From NCBI GenBank assembly GCA_009993495.1, contig JAACTI010000033.1, positions 1-14,094 of the forward strand: a stretch of DNA of 14,094 bases. Reading direction: 5' to 3'. A program made the position numbers and the translations under genes. The stretch comes from Deltaproteobacteria bacterium. Lineage in GTDB: Bacteria > Desulfobacterota > Desulfuromonadia > Desulfuromonadales > Geopsychrobacteraceae. Positions 1 through 7,796 of this stretch are shown in pieces. Within the stretch, counting starts at the first letter, position 1. Each line of letters opens with the position of its first letter. The notes beneath the pieces are model-generated. The model was not told the origin of the DNA. It saw only the letters and a list, made by a program, of their open reading frames with translations, and did no database searches.

Positions 1-689
1 CCGATTGCGGGGTCGCGCATCTCCAGCCGATTGAGGGGGCTGGTTTCGGCGTAGGCCTGCAACTTAAGCAGTCGGGCTTCCACTTCAACGTGCTTGAGTT
101 TGGCGAAGTTGGGCAGCATGACATACTTGGGAACATTCTTTTCCCAGGTGCGAATCTCGGGCGCGATCTTTGTTGCCGGCACGACCACCCCTTTGGCATG
201 GGAAATCCGCGTCGTGGTGCGCAGCATCACCGGGGTGTCGAACTCTTCCGACAGCTCCAGACCGACGCGGGTCATGGCATAGGCTTCCTGGGAGTCGGAG
301 GGATCCAGCATCGGCACCTTGGCAAATTTGGCGTAGTTGCGACTGTCCTGCTCATTCTGTGACGAATGCATGCCCGGATCATCGGCCACCATCAGCACTA
401 ACCCGGCGTTAACCCCGGTGTAGCTGAGGGTCAGCAGAGGATCGGCAGCGACATTGACGCCGACATGCTTCATGGTCGCCAAGGCACGACCGCCGGCAAT
501 CGAGGCGCCAATGGCCGCTTCCAGGGCCACCTTTTCATTGGCGGCCCATTCGCAATAGACCTCGCCCAGGCGCGCCACTTCTTCCAGTACTTCGGTGCTG
601 GGCGTGCCGGGGTAACCCGAGGCGAAAACCCCGCCCGCATCACCAAAGCCCAGGGCAATGGCTTCGTTCCCAGAAATTATTTTTTTCAT
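1..689 (-). CDS. iorA: Indolepyruvate:ferredoxin oxidoreductase alpha subunit, N-terminal part (runs off window)
   Basis: IorA with IorB oxidatively decarboxylates aryl pyruvates (from Trp, Phe, Tyr) to arylacetyl-CoA, CO2 and reduced ferredoxin in the cytoplasm. I translated 229 codons without a stop from ATG at 689. The frame carries the family's N-terminal pyrophosphate/oxoacid-binding signature: GNEAIALG (7-14), SGYPGTPSTE (24-33), the NEKVALE segment (51-57) with the usual cofactor-contacting Glu, TMKHVGVNVAADP (72-84) and DDPGMHSSQNEQD (103-115). The C-terminal TPP-binding and ferredoxin-like domains of the roughly 600-residue family lie beyond the left edge, as would iorB. A GGA stands about 7 nt before the ATG as a modest ribosome site. 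It is last of the visible minus-strand genes, 97 bp after paaK. PaaK and IOR genes often sit together, which fits aromatic amino acid catabolism. Identity is secure; the exact aryl substrate is not. Confidence 0.9.
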   Translation of the reverse strand, partial: MKKIISGNEAIALGFGDAGGVFASGYPGTPSTEVLEEVARLGEVYCEWAANEKVALEAAIGASIAGGRALATMKHVGVNVAADPLLTLSYTGVNAGLVLMVADDPGMHSSQNEQDSRNYAKFAKVPMLDPSDSQEAYAMTRVGLELSEEFDTPVMLRTTTRISHAKGVVVPATKIAPEIRTWEKNVPKYVMLPNFAKLKHVEVEARLLKLQAYAETSPLNRLEMRDPAI

Positions 690-713
690 CGCGTTTCCAT
701 TTCTTGTGGTGAG

Positions 714-731
714 GGCTCCCCTGGGGGAGCC
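714..731. repeat. Perfect 8-bp inverted repeat (hairpin) between paaK and iorA
   Basis: GGCTCCCC (714-721) and GGGGAGCC (724-731) are perfect reverse complements around a 2-base centre, so the transcript can fold into a GC-rich stem, realistically 7 bp with a 4-nt loop. On the minus strand no U-run follows, so it does not look like a standard intrinsic terminator. It lies about 25 bp ahead of the iorA start and 55 bp after the paaK stop, and could act as an mRNA processing or stability stem or an attenuating structure. The function is inference. Confidence 0.55.
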
Positions 732-786
732 AGTCCAGATGTCTTTTTGCGATCGGGCTTGCATCAAGCCTCTGCCACGGGCTATC

Positions 787-2130
787 TCATTTGGGGCGGC
801 GATCCTCCACCCGTTTGGCTTTGCCTTCGCTGCGCGCGATGCTGCCGGGCGGCACCAGGTCGATATCGACCGAGATACCGATGATATCTTTGATATCCTG
901 TTGCAGGTTTTTTTTCTTGCGTCGCACGGCGGTAACATCTTCGAGAATATCGAATTCGTCACCTTTGAGAATATCGGCAGCGGCCTTAATCATGAATTCT
1001 TCGGTGACTTCAACCTTGACGCGCAGGGAGTCCAGGGTGCCTTTGCGTTCGACGATTACCATATAGTGAGGTGAAACGCCTTCGCGCTTTAAAATAACCG
1101 CTTCGATCTGCGACGGGAAGACATTAACACCGCGGATAATCAGCATATCGTCGCTGCGCCCGGTGACGCGCGCCATTCGCACTAATGTGCGCCCGCAGGA
1201 ACAGGGGGCGTAGTTCAGGCGGGACAGGTCGCGGGTACGGTAGCGCAGCAGGGGCTGACCGAATTTAAGAATAGTGGTAAACACCAGCTCGCCTTCTTCG
1301 CCTTCGGGTAGGATTTCGCCGCTCTGGGGATCAATAATTTCCGGGTAGAAAAAATCTTCATTGATGTGCAGACCATTGCGCTCCTCATGGCATTCGAAGG
1401 CAACGCCTGGCCCGGTAATTTCTGAAAGACCATAAATGTCACACACGCTTATGCCGTATTTTTCCTGAATCGACTCGCGCATGGATTCGCTCCAAGGCTC
1501 GGCACCGCAGAGGGCGCGCTTAAGTTTAAGCTGTTTAAAGTTGATGCCCATCTCTTCGCCCACTTCGTGGAGATGCATGAGAAAGGAGGGGGTCGAGGTC
1601 AGGGCGGTGGTGCCGAAATCTTCCATCAGCATAATTTGTTTGTTGCTGTTGCCACCGGAAATCGGCACAACGCCGGCCCCGACCCGAATTGCACCGTAGT
1701 GAGCCCCCAGCCCGCCGGTAAAAAGTCCGTAACCAAAAATATTCTGCACCACATCACCCTTCCCAATGCCGCCACCGGTAAAAGTGCGGCCCATGGCCTC
1801 GGACCAGACATCCAGATCTTTGCGGGTATAACCCACGGCAATGGGTTTGCCGGTGGTTCCGGAAGTGGCATGGTATTCGACAATTTCGTCCCGTGGCGCA
1901 CTGAAAAGATCGAAGGGGTAGTGATCGCGCAGATCCTGTTTCGTGGTAAAGGGCAGAAGTTTAAGATCGGCTAGACTGCGGATATCCTCTGGTTTGAGGC
2001 CCAGTTTTTCGAACTGTCTGTGATAGTGGGAATTGTGTGTGTAAACATAAGCGACCGTGTCTTGCAGACGGGCAAGTTGAAGCGCCTGCATTTCGCTGCG
2101 GTGGAGGGTTTCTTCCTTATTCCAGGCCAT
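787..2130 (-). CDS. paaK: Phenylacetate-CoA ligase (AMP-forming)
   Basis: It activates phenylacetate or a related aryl acid with ATP and CoA to the acyl-CoA, giving AMP and PPi; cytoplasmic. The 447-residue product matches the PaaK branch of the adenylate-forming family in length and order. It has the ATP-binding loop YHATSGTTGKPIAVG (86-100), the PaaK-typical KGDVVQNIFGYGLFTGG stretch (about 124-140), DIYGLSEITGPGVAFEC as the A5-like motif near 230-250, and TGRSDDMLIIRGVNVFPSQIE, leading into the small C-terminal AMP-binding_C_2 domain. I start at ATG 2130 because AAAGGGAG lies 7 nt upstream; an in-frame TTG at 2148 would put that site inside the gene. The stop is TGA. It lies 42 bp after the CoA-transferase gene. 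Position beside iorA suggests arylacetate arising from aromatic amino acids, or recapture of free acid. Other aryl acids are possible substrates. Confidence 0.92.
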   Translation of the reverse strand: MAWNKEETLHRSEMQALQLARLQDTVAYVYTHNSHYHRQFEKLGLKPEDIRSLADLKLLPFTTKQDLRDHYPFDLFSAPRDEIVEYHATSGTTGKPIAVGYTRKDLDVWSEAMGRTFTGGGIGKGDVVQNIFGYGLFTGGLGAHYGAIRVGAGVVPISGGNSNKQIMLMEDFGTTALTSTPSFLMHLHEVGEEMGINFKQLKLKRALCGAEPWSESMRESIQEKYGISVCDIYGLSEITGPGVAFECHEERNGLHINEDFFYPEIIDPQSGEILPEGEEGELVFTTILKFGQPLLRYRTRDLSRLNYAPCSCGRTLVRMARVTGRSDDMLIIRGVNVFPSQIEAVILKREGVSPHYMVIVERKGTLDSLRVKVEVTEEFMIKAAADILKGDEFDILEDVTAVRRKKKNLQQDIKDIIGISVDIDLVPPGSIARSEGKAKRVEDRRPK

Positions 2131-2172
2131 GTTTTTTCTCCCTTTCAATGCGGTTCCGGCGTCACCCGAAGA

Positions 2173-3510
2173 TTACAGATAATTTAATTCCTTGGCTTTT
2201 TCGGTGATTTCGACACGAAAATCAGGGTGTGCAATGCCGATCAGGGCCTGGGTGCGCTGGCGCACGGTCTTGCCGTAAAGGGATGCCACACCGAATTCGG
2301 TGACAACGTAATGCACATGGTTGCGACTGGTGACCACGCCGGCTCCGGGTTTAAGCATGGGCACAATTTTACTCACCAGGCTGCCGTCCCGCAGGCGCGA
2401 AGTGCTGGGCAGGGCAATAATCGGAACCCCGCCGTGGGAGCGCGAGGCGCCATAAATGAAATCCAGCTGTCCGCCGACCGCCGAGTGCATGCGCGTGCCG
2501 ATACTGTCGGCACAGACCTGGCCGGTAAAATCGACCTCAATCGCCGAGTTAATGGCCACCATCTGCTCATTACGAGCGACGACAAAGGGGTCATTGACAT
2601 ATTCAGTGCGGTGCAGTTCAACTAGGGGGTTGTTGTTGACCCAGTCATACAGGCGTTTGGTTCCCAGTAGAAAACCGCAGATAATTTTGCCCGGATGCAG
2701 GGTTTTGCGCGAACCGTTGACGACCCCGGCTTCAACCAGATCGATGACCCCGTCGGAAATCAGTTCGGAATGAATGCCCAGATCTTTTTTTTCGCGTAGA
2801 AATTTGAGCACGGCATTGGGTAGCGCGCCGATGCCCAGTTGCATGGTGGCGCCATTGGGAATCAGGGTTGCGATATGTGACGCGATCTGTTGAACAATGT
2901 CCTGATCGCTCTCTTCACCCATGGGCATTTCAAACAGGGGCATGTCGCCGGCGATCAGATGATGCATTTGATTGATATGCAGGGCGGTATCGCCCAGGGT
3001 GCGCGGCATCTGATCGTTGATCAGGGCGATAACACAGGTTGCAACCTCGGTTGCCGAGAGGGTCAGACCCGATTCGGCCCCCATGGAACAGAAGCCTTCA
3101 CTGTCGGGGGGCGAGACATGAATCAGAGCGACATCCAGGGGTAGGTGGCCATTTTTGAACAGCAGGGGAAATTCTGACAGCATGACCGGGGTAAAATCGG
3201 CGCGCCCCTGATTGACCGCCTTGCGCACGTTGGCGCTGATAAACATGGAATTGACGCGCAGATGCCCTTCCATCTCGGCGGAGACGTAATCCTCGGGGCA
3301 GATGGTCAAGGGATGGCAAATTTCGACATCCTGCAACTGAGGGGCGCGTTTGACCAGGGCGTCGAGAAGGGGCAAGGGAACCGAGGCGTTGCCGGTCAAG
3401 AAAATCCGATCGCCCGATTTGACCACCTTCATGGCTTCTTCTGCCGTGGTCAGGCGCGGCTGATAGGTTTTGCGCCAGTTCTTTTGCAAGGGCAGGCCGG
3501 GATTCAACAT
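2173..3510 (-). CDS. Acetyl-CoA hydrolase / 4-hydroxybutyrate CoA-transferase family enzyme
   Basis: This is a 445-residue class I CoA-transferase of the AbfT/Cat1-Cat2/acetyl-CoA hydrolase family, moving CoA between acetyl-CoA (or another acyl-CoA) and a free carboxylate in the cytoplasm. Family signatures are an N-terminal LTGNASVP loop (38-45), MGAESGLTLSATEVA (143-157), GIGALPNAVLKFL (226-238) and DLGIHSELISDG (243-254). E249 in GIHSE corresponds to the Glu that forms the glutamyl-CoA thioester in AbfT. The C-terminal part has the SHGG, IALPSTS and VVTEFGVASLYGKT motifs. Length is normal (AbfT is about 440). The ATG (3508-3510) lies inside the last codons of the synthetase gene upstream, a 7-nt overlap, with GGAGGAAC as a strong ribosome site, so translation is probably coupled. 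Substrate candidates are butyrate, crotonate, glutarate or aryl acids; the sequence does not choose. Hydrolase annotation is less likely than transferase. Confidence 0.88.
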   Translation of the reverse strand: MLNPGLPLQKNWRKTYQPRLTTAEEAMKVVKSGDRIFLTGNASVPLPLLDALVKRAPQLQDVEICHPLTICPEDYVSAEMEGHLRVNSMFISANVRKAVNQGRADFTPVMLSEFPLLFKNGHLPLDVALIHVSPPDSEGFCSMGAESGLTLSATEVATCVIALINDQMPRTLGDTALHINQMHHLIAGDMPLFEMPMGEESDQDIVQQIASHIATLIPNGATMQLGIGALPNAVLKFLREKKDLGIHSELISDGVIDLVEAGVVNGSRKTLHPGKIICGFLLGTKRLYDWVNNNPLVELHRTEYVNDPFVVARNEQMVAINSAIEVDFTGQVCADSIGTRMHSAVGGQLDFIYGASRSHGGVPIIALPSTSRLRDGSLVSKIVPMLKPGAGVVTSRNHVHYVVTEFGVASLYGKTVRQRTQALIGIAHPDFRVEITEKAKELNYL

Positions 3511-5609
3511 GGTTTTTGTTCCTCCAGACGAATCCGGCCATCAACGGCAAAGGCGCCGTCGGCAAAGGCCATAATCGGATTCAGATCCATCTCGGCGATC
3601 ATGGGCAAGTCACCCAGCAGTTGCGAAACCCGCTGAATCACCGCAATCACCGCTTCCTTGTCGATGCCGGTTTCGCCGCGCACGCCGTCGAGCAGGCGGG
3701 CGGTTTTAATCCCGGCCAGCATCTCGTCGGCTTCGACTTCTGTCACCGGGGCGATTTTGAAGACCACATCTTTGAGAACTTCGACATAAATTCCCCCCAG
3801 GCCGAACATGACCAGATGTCCCAGTCCGCGTTCAGCGCTGGCGCCGATGATCAGTTCGCGCCCGCCGGGCAGAAACTTTTGCACCAGGAAGCTGAGCTCG
3901 CCCTGCGATCCCAGACGCTGCTGCATTTCCTCCACTGCGCTTTGGACTGCGGCTTTGCTCTGCAGGTTAATCGCTACGCCTCCCATGTCGCTCTTGTGGT
4001 CGATGGCGGCACAATCCACCTTTACCACCACCGGGAAGCCAATTTCCGCTGCGGCCTTCTGGGCCTGGTCGGCATTTTTCACCACCTGCCAGGGGGCCAC
4101 CGCAATGCCGTAGGCTGCAAAAATCTCATAGACCTCAGTCGCCGACAGGACTGTGCGGCCAGCCTGGCGAACCTGAGCAATAATCTTCTCGGCGCCTTGA
4201 CGGTCAACCCCGGCGAAAATTTGGGCTCTACCAATTTCGCGTTGCTGAATCTGCCCGTAACGCACCAGAGCACCAAGGGCGCGGGCGGCATCGCCGGGAT
4301 TGGCGTAAAAGGGCACCTCGCCAGTCTTGAGAATAGCCATGGTTTTCTGAAAGCGCTCCAGTTTCAGATTGGTCATGAAATTACACACCAGGGGTTTGCG
4401 GCGCTGTCGGCTGACCGCGACAATCTCATGGGCCACGGCGTCGGTATCGGTGAAAGGCGCGGTGACAAAGTTGATGTAGATGCAATCAATCTGCTCTGAA
4501 TCGAGCATCACATCCAGGGCGGCACGAAACTGCGGGCCACCGGCGGTGGCGACAACATCAACGGGATTTTCCAGGGCGGCCTCGGGGAACTGGGTTGCGC
4601 GCAGTCGGGCAATCTCGGCATCAGAGAGTTTTGGTACCTCAATACCAAAATCGACCAAAACATCGGTGGCGATAACCGCCGGGCCGCCGGTATTGGTAAT
4701 GATGCCAACCCGGTTGCCCTTGGGGATGGGCTGGCTGGAAAAAGCCATGGCCGCGCGCACCATTTCCCCTTCATCGTGGAAAGGTAACACACCGACCTTT
4801 TCGAAAATCAGTTCTGTCGCAATATCGACTCCGGCCAAAGAACCCGTGTGGGATGAGGCCGCCTTGGCGCCCTGTGCGGTGCGCCCGGCCTTCATGGCCA
4901 GAATGGGTTTGGTGGCGCTGACCTTGCGCGCCACTTCCAGAAATTCACGTGGTTTGTCAAAGCCTTCGGTGTAGAGAATAATCGCCTTGGTTCCCGCATC
5001 TTCGCCGTAATAGGCGATGATTTCCGCAATTGAGACATCGCAGGCGTTACCGTTGCTCGCATAGAGGCGCTGGCCGATGTCGAGATCGTCGAGGGCCTGC
5101 ATGATCAGCGCCCCTACGCCGCCGCTGAGGGCGACTACGGAAATGCTACCCGGCTTGGGAAAGGTGAAGGTGAAATTACAGTAGGCCTTGAGTGCGGGAT
5201 CGGAATTGATAATACCCTGACAGTTGGGGCCGAAGACGCGAATACCATATTTGTGTGCGTTGGCGAGAAATTCACGTTGCAGGCGGGCACCTTCTTCGCC
5301 CATTTCACTGAACCCGGCCGAATTGATAATCACCGCCTTGACCCCTTTTTGGCCACATTCTTCAATTGCCTGGGGCACGAAGGCGCTGGGGATAATGATA
5401 TGCGCCAAATCGACCTCGCCAGGAATTTCGGCCAGGCTGGCATAGGCTTTGAGCCCGCAAACCTCAGGGGCTTTGGCATTGACTGGATAGATGGGGCCAG
5501 TGTAGCCGTAGTGTTGCAGATTGCGGATGATAACGTTGCCAATGGACAGCTCTTTGGTCGAGGCACCGACCAGGGCCACCGCTCTGGGTTTGAACAGGGG
5601 ATCTAGCAT
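3504..5609 (-). CDS. Acyl-CoA synthetase (ADP-forming), fused alpha-beta
   Basis: It interconverts acyl-CoA + ADP + Pi and acid + CoA + ATP, conserving thioester energy as ATP when run towards the acid. The 701-residue chain has the fused ACD order: CoA-binding Rossmann domain (1 to about 130, with AVALVGAS at 10-17 and VFGPNCQGI at 125-133), two succinyl-CoA-ligase-like flavodoxin domains (about 150-450), then an ATP-grasp domain (about 480-695). SSHTGSLAG (252-260) carries H254, equivalent to the phosphorylated His of the family. A second His sits in the HKSDMGG motif of the ATP-grasp part, where ACD enzymes relay the phosphate. Start is ATG 5609 with GAGGAG just upstream, overlapping the end of the HgdB-like gene by 7 nt. 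Alongside IorA and PaaK it suggests ATP production from arylacetyl-CoA, as in peptide-fermenting archaea. Acetyl-CoA or other acyl groups remain possible. Confidence 0.9.
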   Translation of the reverse strand: MLDPLFKPRAVALVGASTKELSIGNVIIRNLQHYGYTGPIYPVNAKAPEVCGLKAYASLAEIPGEVDLAHIIIPSAFVPQAIEECGQKGVKAVIINSAGFSEMGEEGARLQREFLANAHKYGIRVFGPNCQGIINSDPALKAYCNFTFTFPKPGSISVVALSGGVGALIMQALDDLDIGQRLYASNGNACDVSIAEIIAYYGEDAGTKAIILYTEGFDKPREFLEVARKVSATKPILAMKAGRTAQGAKAASSHTGSLAGVDIATELIFEKVGVLPFHDEGEMVRAAMAFSSQPIPKGNRVGIITNTGGPAVIATDVLVDFGIEVPKLSDAEIARLRATQFPEAALENPVDVVATAGGPQFRAALDVMLDSEQIDCIYINFVTAPFTDTDAVAHEIVAVSRQRRKPLVCNFMTNLKLERFQKTMAILKTGEVPFYANPGDAARALGALVRYGQIQQREIGRAQIFAGVDRQGAEKIIAQVRQAGRTVLSATEVYEIFAAYGIAVAPWQVVKNADQAQKAAAEIGFPVVVKVDCAAIDHKSDMGGVAINLQSKAAVQSAVEEMQQRLGSQGELSFLVQKFLPGGRELIIGASAERGLGHLVMFGLGGIYVEVLKDVVFKIAPVTEVEADEMLAGIKTARLLDGVRGETGIDKEAVIAVIQRVSQLLGDLPMIAEMDLNPIMAFADGAFAVDGRIRLEEQKPC

Positions 5610-6853
5610 CTTTTCTCCTCCAGTTGCTCAATAAAAGCCTCAACATTGGTGCGGGTCTGTTCGTCGGAGACACAGCGCAGATCGTTGAGGTCACCCGAAA
5701 TCACCAGGCTGGGAATGCCGGTTTGCTGTTCCAGGCGCTGGGGCAGGCCATAGCGACTGTTGGAATTGCATGGGCAGGTCTTGGCGTCGTGGTAAATGAT
5801 GCCGTCAATCTTGAACTTTTTCAGCATCTGCGTGATGTAGGCTTCCTTGTAAGCATCGGAGCGCACAATAAACAGGGACAGATAGGCTTTGGCCATGCTG
5901 CGGATGGGATCGGCAGCATCAAAGTCGGGGAAGATCCAGCTGCTGCAATAGGTCGAAACCAGCACGCTGGCCTGCAAGCCGGCAAACAATTCCGAATGCT
6001 GACGCAGCCGCCCCCACACGGGCATGCCTTCCCAGTAGATGCGGTGCTGCTCGCCTTCAATCGCGCCTTCGCCCGCTGCGATGCGCTGCTGAAGTTCAGC
6101 TAAAAGTTGTTGGTAATAGTCAACCGCCTGTTGGGTGCCACGCAGCACCACCGCCGGGCCCATGTGGATGGTGCCATCGAAGAAGGTCAACGGGGCAGGG
6201 GTGTTGGCGGCGGTTTCCAGAACCTGACGCCACAATTCGGTGCACTCACGCGACCGGGCGACTGTCTCCTGCAATTTCGCCATATCGAGCTTTGTGCCGC
6301 TAATTTCTTCCAGGGTTGGAATCAGTGCCTCCATCTGCTGGCAGACATCGTCGATCAAAATATCCGTGAGTTCGGTGAAGTTTTTCGGTGAGCTGATGCC
6401 GATACAGGGAACCTTCAGCTCGCGGGCATACCAGGAAAACCAGTCTTGCACGTCGCGGCACTGGTTGGTGTTGTAGACCAGCACATCAGGTTGGGGGGGG
6501 GCGTCGATGCCGGGGTAGGCCTTGGCCAAGGGCGAAACGCCCTTGAGATAGGCACCGATGTCGGCGGTGAGATAAGAACAGATCTCGGGAGAATAGCCCA
6601 TGGTGTTGGCTTCGGGGATCAGCTCGGTTGCCATACGGGTTGCGCCAAGCATGGCGGCATGATTTTCGGGAAAATGCACGGCAAAGCCCATGGCGCGCAG
6701 CAGTTCCGCCGGGCCGACGCTGGTACACCAGGCAACCTTGCGGGTCGGCGAGGCTGCGGCTTCATTCAGATCATAGAAGTAATCAGCCATGATCTGCATC
6801 ATCTGCCCGGTGGCCTCGATCTTCTTGCGTTGTGGTTGTTTCTCTGGTGCCAT
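5603..6853 (-). CDS. 2-hydroxyacyl-CoA dehydratase / benzoyl-CoA reductase family component (HgdB/BcrC-like), lone subunit
   Basis: This is a 416-residue iron-sulfur protein of the HgdB/FldC/BcrBC family, whose members use one low-potential electron from an ATPase activator to dehydrate 2-hydroxyacyl-CoA or to reduce aryl-CoA. Conserved features are VAWCTSVGPAELLRAMGF (40-57), SPEICSYL with C92, YNTNQCRD with C132, VSTYCSSW with C303, HDAKTCPCNSN with C360 and C362, the GIPSLVISGD strand (379-388), and TRTNVEAFIE near the end. C92, C132 and C360/C362 fall where structurally known members ligate their [4Fe-4S] cluster. C43 and C303 are additional candidates. Only one such subunit is present, while characterised dehydratases and reductases have two. 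The ATG at 6853 has GGGAGAG upstream and the activator gene ends 50 bp before it. A run of nine C (coding strand, around codons 118-121) is present. It could be a homodimeric reductase, a double-cubane-cluster-type protein, or half of a heterodimer encoded elsewhere. Family is firm, reaction unknown. Confidence 0.86.
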   Translation of the reverse strand: MAPEKQPQRKKIEATGQMMQIMADYFYDLNEAAASPTRKVAWCTSVGPAELLRAMGFAVHFPENHAAMLGATRMATELIPEANTMGYSPEICSYLTADIGAYLKGVSPLAKAYPGIDAPPQPDVLVYNTNQCRDVQDWFSWYARELKVPCIGISSPKNFTELTDILIDDVCQQMEALIPTLEEISGTKLDMAKLQETVARSRECTELWRQVLETAANTPAPLTFFDGTIHMGPAVVLRGTQQAVDYYQQLLAELQQRIAAGEGAIEGEQHRIYWEGMPVWGRLRQHSELFAGLQASVLVSTYCSSWIFPDFDAADPIRSMAKAYLSLFIVRSDAYKEAYITQMLKKFKIDGIIYHDAKTCPCNSNSRYGLPQRLEQQTGIPSLVISGDLNDLRCVSDEQTRTNVEAFIEQLEEKRC

Positions 6854-6903
6854 GATCTCTCCCTAAACGTCTTTGTTCAGTCGATCTCAGGTTGGATAGC
6901 GAG

Positions 6904-7695
6904 TTATACCTCGCAGCTGGTAGCTTCCCGCGCATAGAGGGCTGCCCCCAGGGCGCCCGTCAGTTGCGGGAATTCGGGTAGCAGCACTTGTCGGCCAATC
7001 AACTCTTCGGCCATTTCCACCAGATAGGGGTTATGGGCCACGACTCCACCACTCAGAACGACTTTTTCGGTCAAGGCATCCATCTCCAAAACCCTTTGAA
7101 TCATGGAATAGAAGATGCCCTTGATGATGGCGGCCACCGGCTTGCCGTGCCGAATATTTTCCAGCACCTCGGTGGCCGAAAAGACCGTGCAGTAACTGCC
7201 GAGCTTGATCATTTCGGTGGCCTGGCGCGCCAGGTCGTTCATTTCGGTCAGGGGGATGTCGAGGCGGGCCGACATTTCTTCGAGAAAAGCCCCGGTACCC
7301 GCGGCGCACTTACGGTTCATCTTGAAACTGTCGCGCTTGCCCTGGGCATCGAGCTTGATGATTTTGTTGTCCTGGCCGCCAATGTCGATGATAGTCAGAG
7401 CGGTTGGAAAGCAGTGGAAGCAACCCCGGGCATGACAGCCGATTTCAGTTTTGCTCTGCTCGGTAATGAAGACAACATTGTTGCGCCCATAACCTGTTGC
7501 AACCGCAGCGGCGATTTCCTCGCGCTTGACCCCAGCCTGGCTGAGAGAAGCCTCCAGGCAGATAGCAGCAGTGGCAGCAAAATTGATCCCCGATTTTTTG
7601 ACGGCATGGCCAAGCAAGCGCCCCTGGTCATCAATCACGACCACTTTGGTTCGGGATGCGCCTAAATCAAGACCGACAAAAAAACCTTGGGTCAT
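6904..7695 (-). CDS. Activator ATPase (HgdC/BadF/BcrA-type, ASKHA fold)
   Basis: This protein hydrolyses ATP to push a single electron from a [4Fe-4S] cluster into the partner dehydratase or reductase. At 263 residues it matches homodimeric HgdC (about 260). Visible motifs are GLDLGASRTKVVVID (8-22, phosphate-1), ATGYGRN (66-72), IIDIGGQDNKII (102-113, phosphate-2), NRKCAAGTGAF (127-137) and LGSYCTVFSATEVLE (165-179), with LSGGVVAHNP (214-223) as the adenosine site. C130 and C169 align with the two Cys that each HgdC monomer gives to the bridging cluster. The ATG at 7695 has CTGGAGAT 7 nt upstream. It is immediately followed by the HgdB-like gene, so the two are an enzyme-activator pair. One activator gene rather than the two (BcrA/BcrD) of class I benzoyl-CoA reductase suggests an HgdC-like homodimer. 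Confidence 0.92.
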   Translation of the reverse strand: MTQGFFVGLDLGASRTKVVVIDDQGRLLGHAVKKSGINFAATAAICLEASLSQAGVKREEIAAAVATGYGRNNVVFITEQSKTEIGCHARGCFHCFPTALTIIDIGGQDNKIIKLDAQGKRDSFKMNRKCAAGTGAFLEEMSARLDIPLTEMNDLARQATEMIKLGSYCTVFSATEVLENIRHGKPVAAIIKGIFYSMIQRVLEMDALTEKVVLSGGVVAHNPYLVEMAEELIGRQVLLPEFPQLTGALGAALYAREATSCEV

Positions 7696-7796
7696 AGCTT
7701 ATCTCCAGAAAAGTTTTCCCCCTTTTCCCCACTAATAATCGTTTAAGTGAATGACTGAGCAACAAGGCCGCAGTTGGTGAGTTTTTGCGACGCCAT

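Noticed and set aside
714..731. Intrinsic terminator after paaK
   Set aside because: The stem is good but no U-run follows on the minus strand; on the plus strand the T5 run is about 16 nt away and no gene there needs a terminator.
3516..4499. A 327-codon open frame on the plus strand opposite the ADP-forming synthetase gene
   Set aside because: It is fully antisense to a gene with clear domain structure, its translation shows no recognisable motif, and long antisense frames are expected in GC-rich coding DNA.
6988..7665. A 225-codon plus-strand frame opposite the activator ATPase gene
   Set aside because: Mirror frame of a gene with intact catalytic motifs; no independent support.
5603..7695. 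A class I benzoyl-CoA reductase (BcrABCD) as such
   Set aside because: That enzyme needs two catalytic and two ATPase subunits; only one of each is encoded here.
7696..7796. Internal promoter ahead of the activator ATPase gene (TTGCTC ... GATTAT)
   Set aside because: Both boxes are weak and the spacing is short (16 bp); the 101-bp gap could equally be a plain intergenic spacer.
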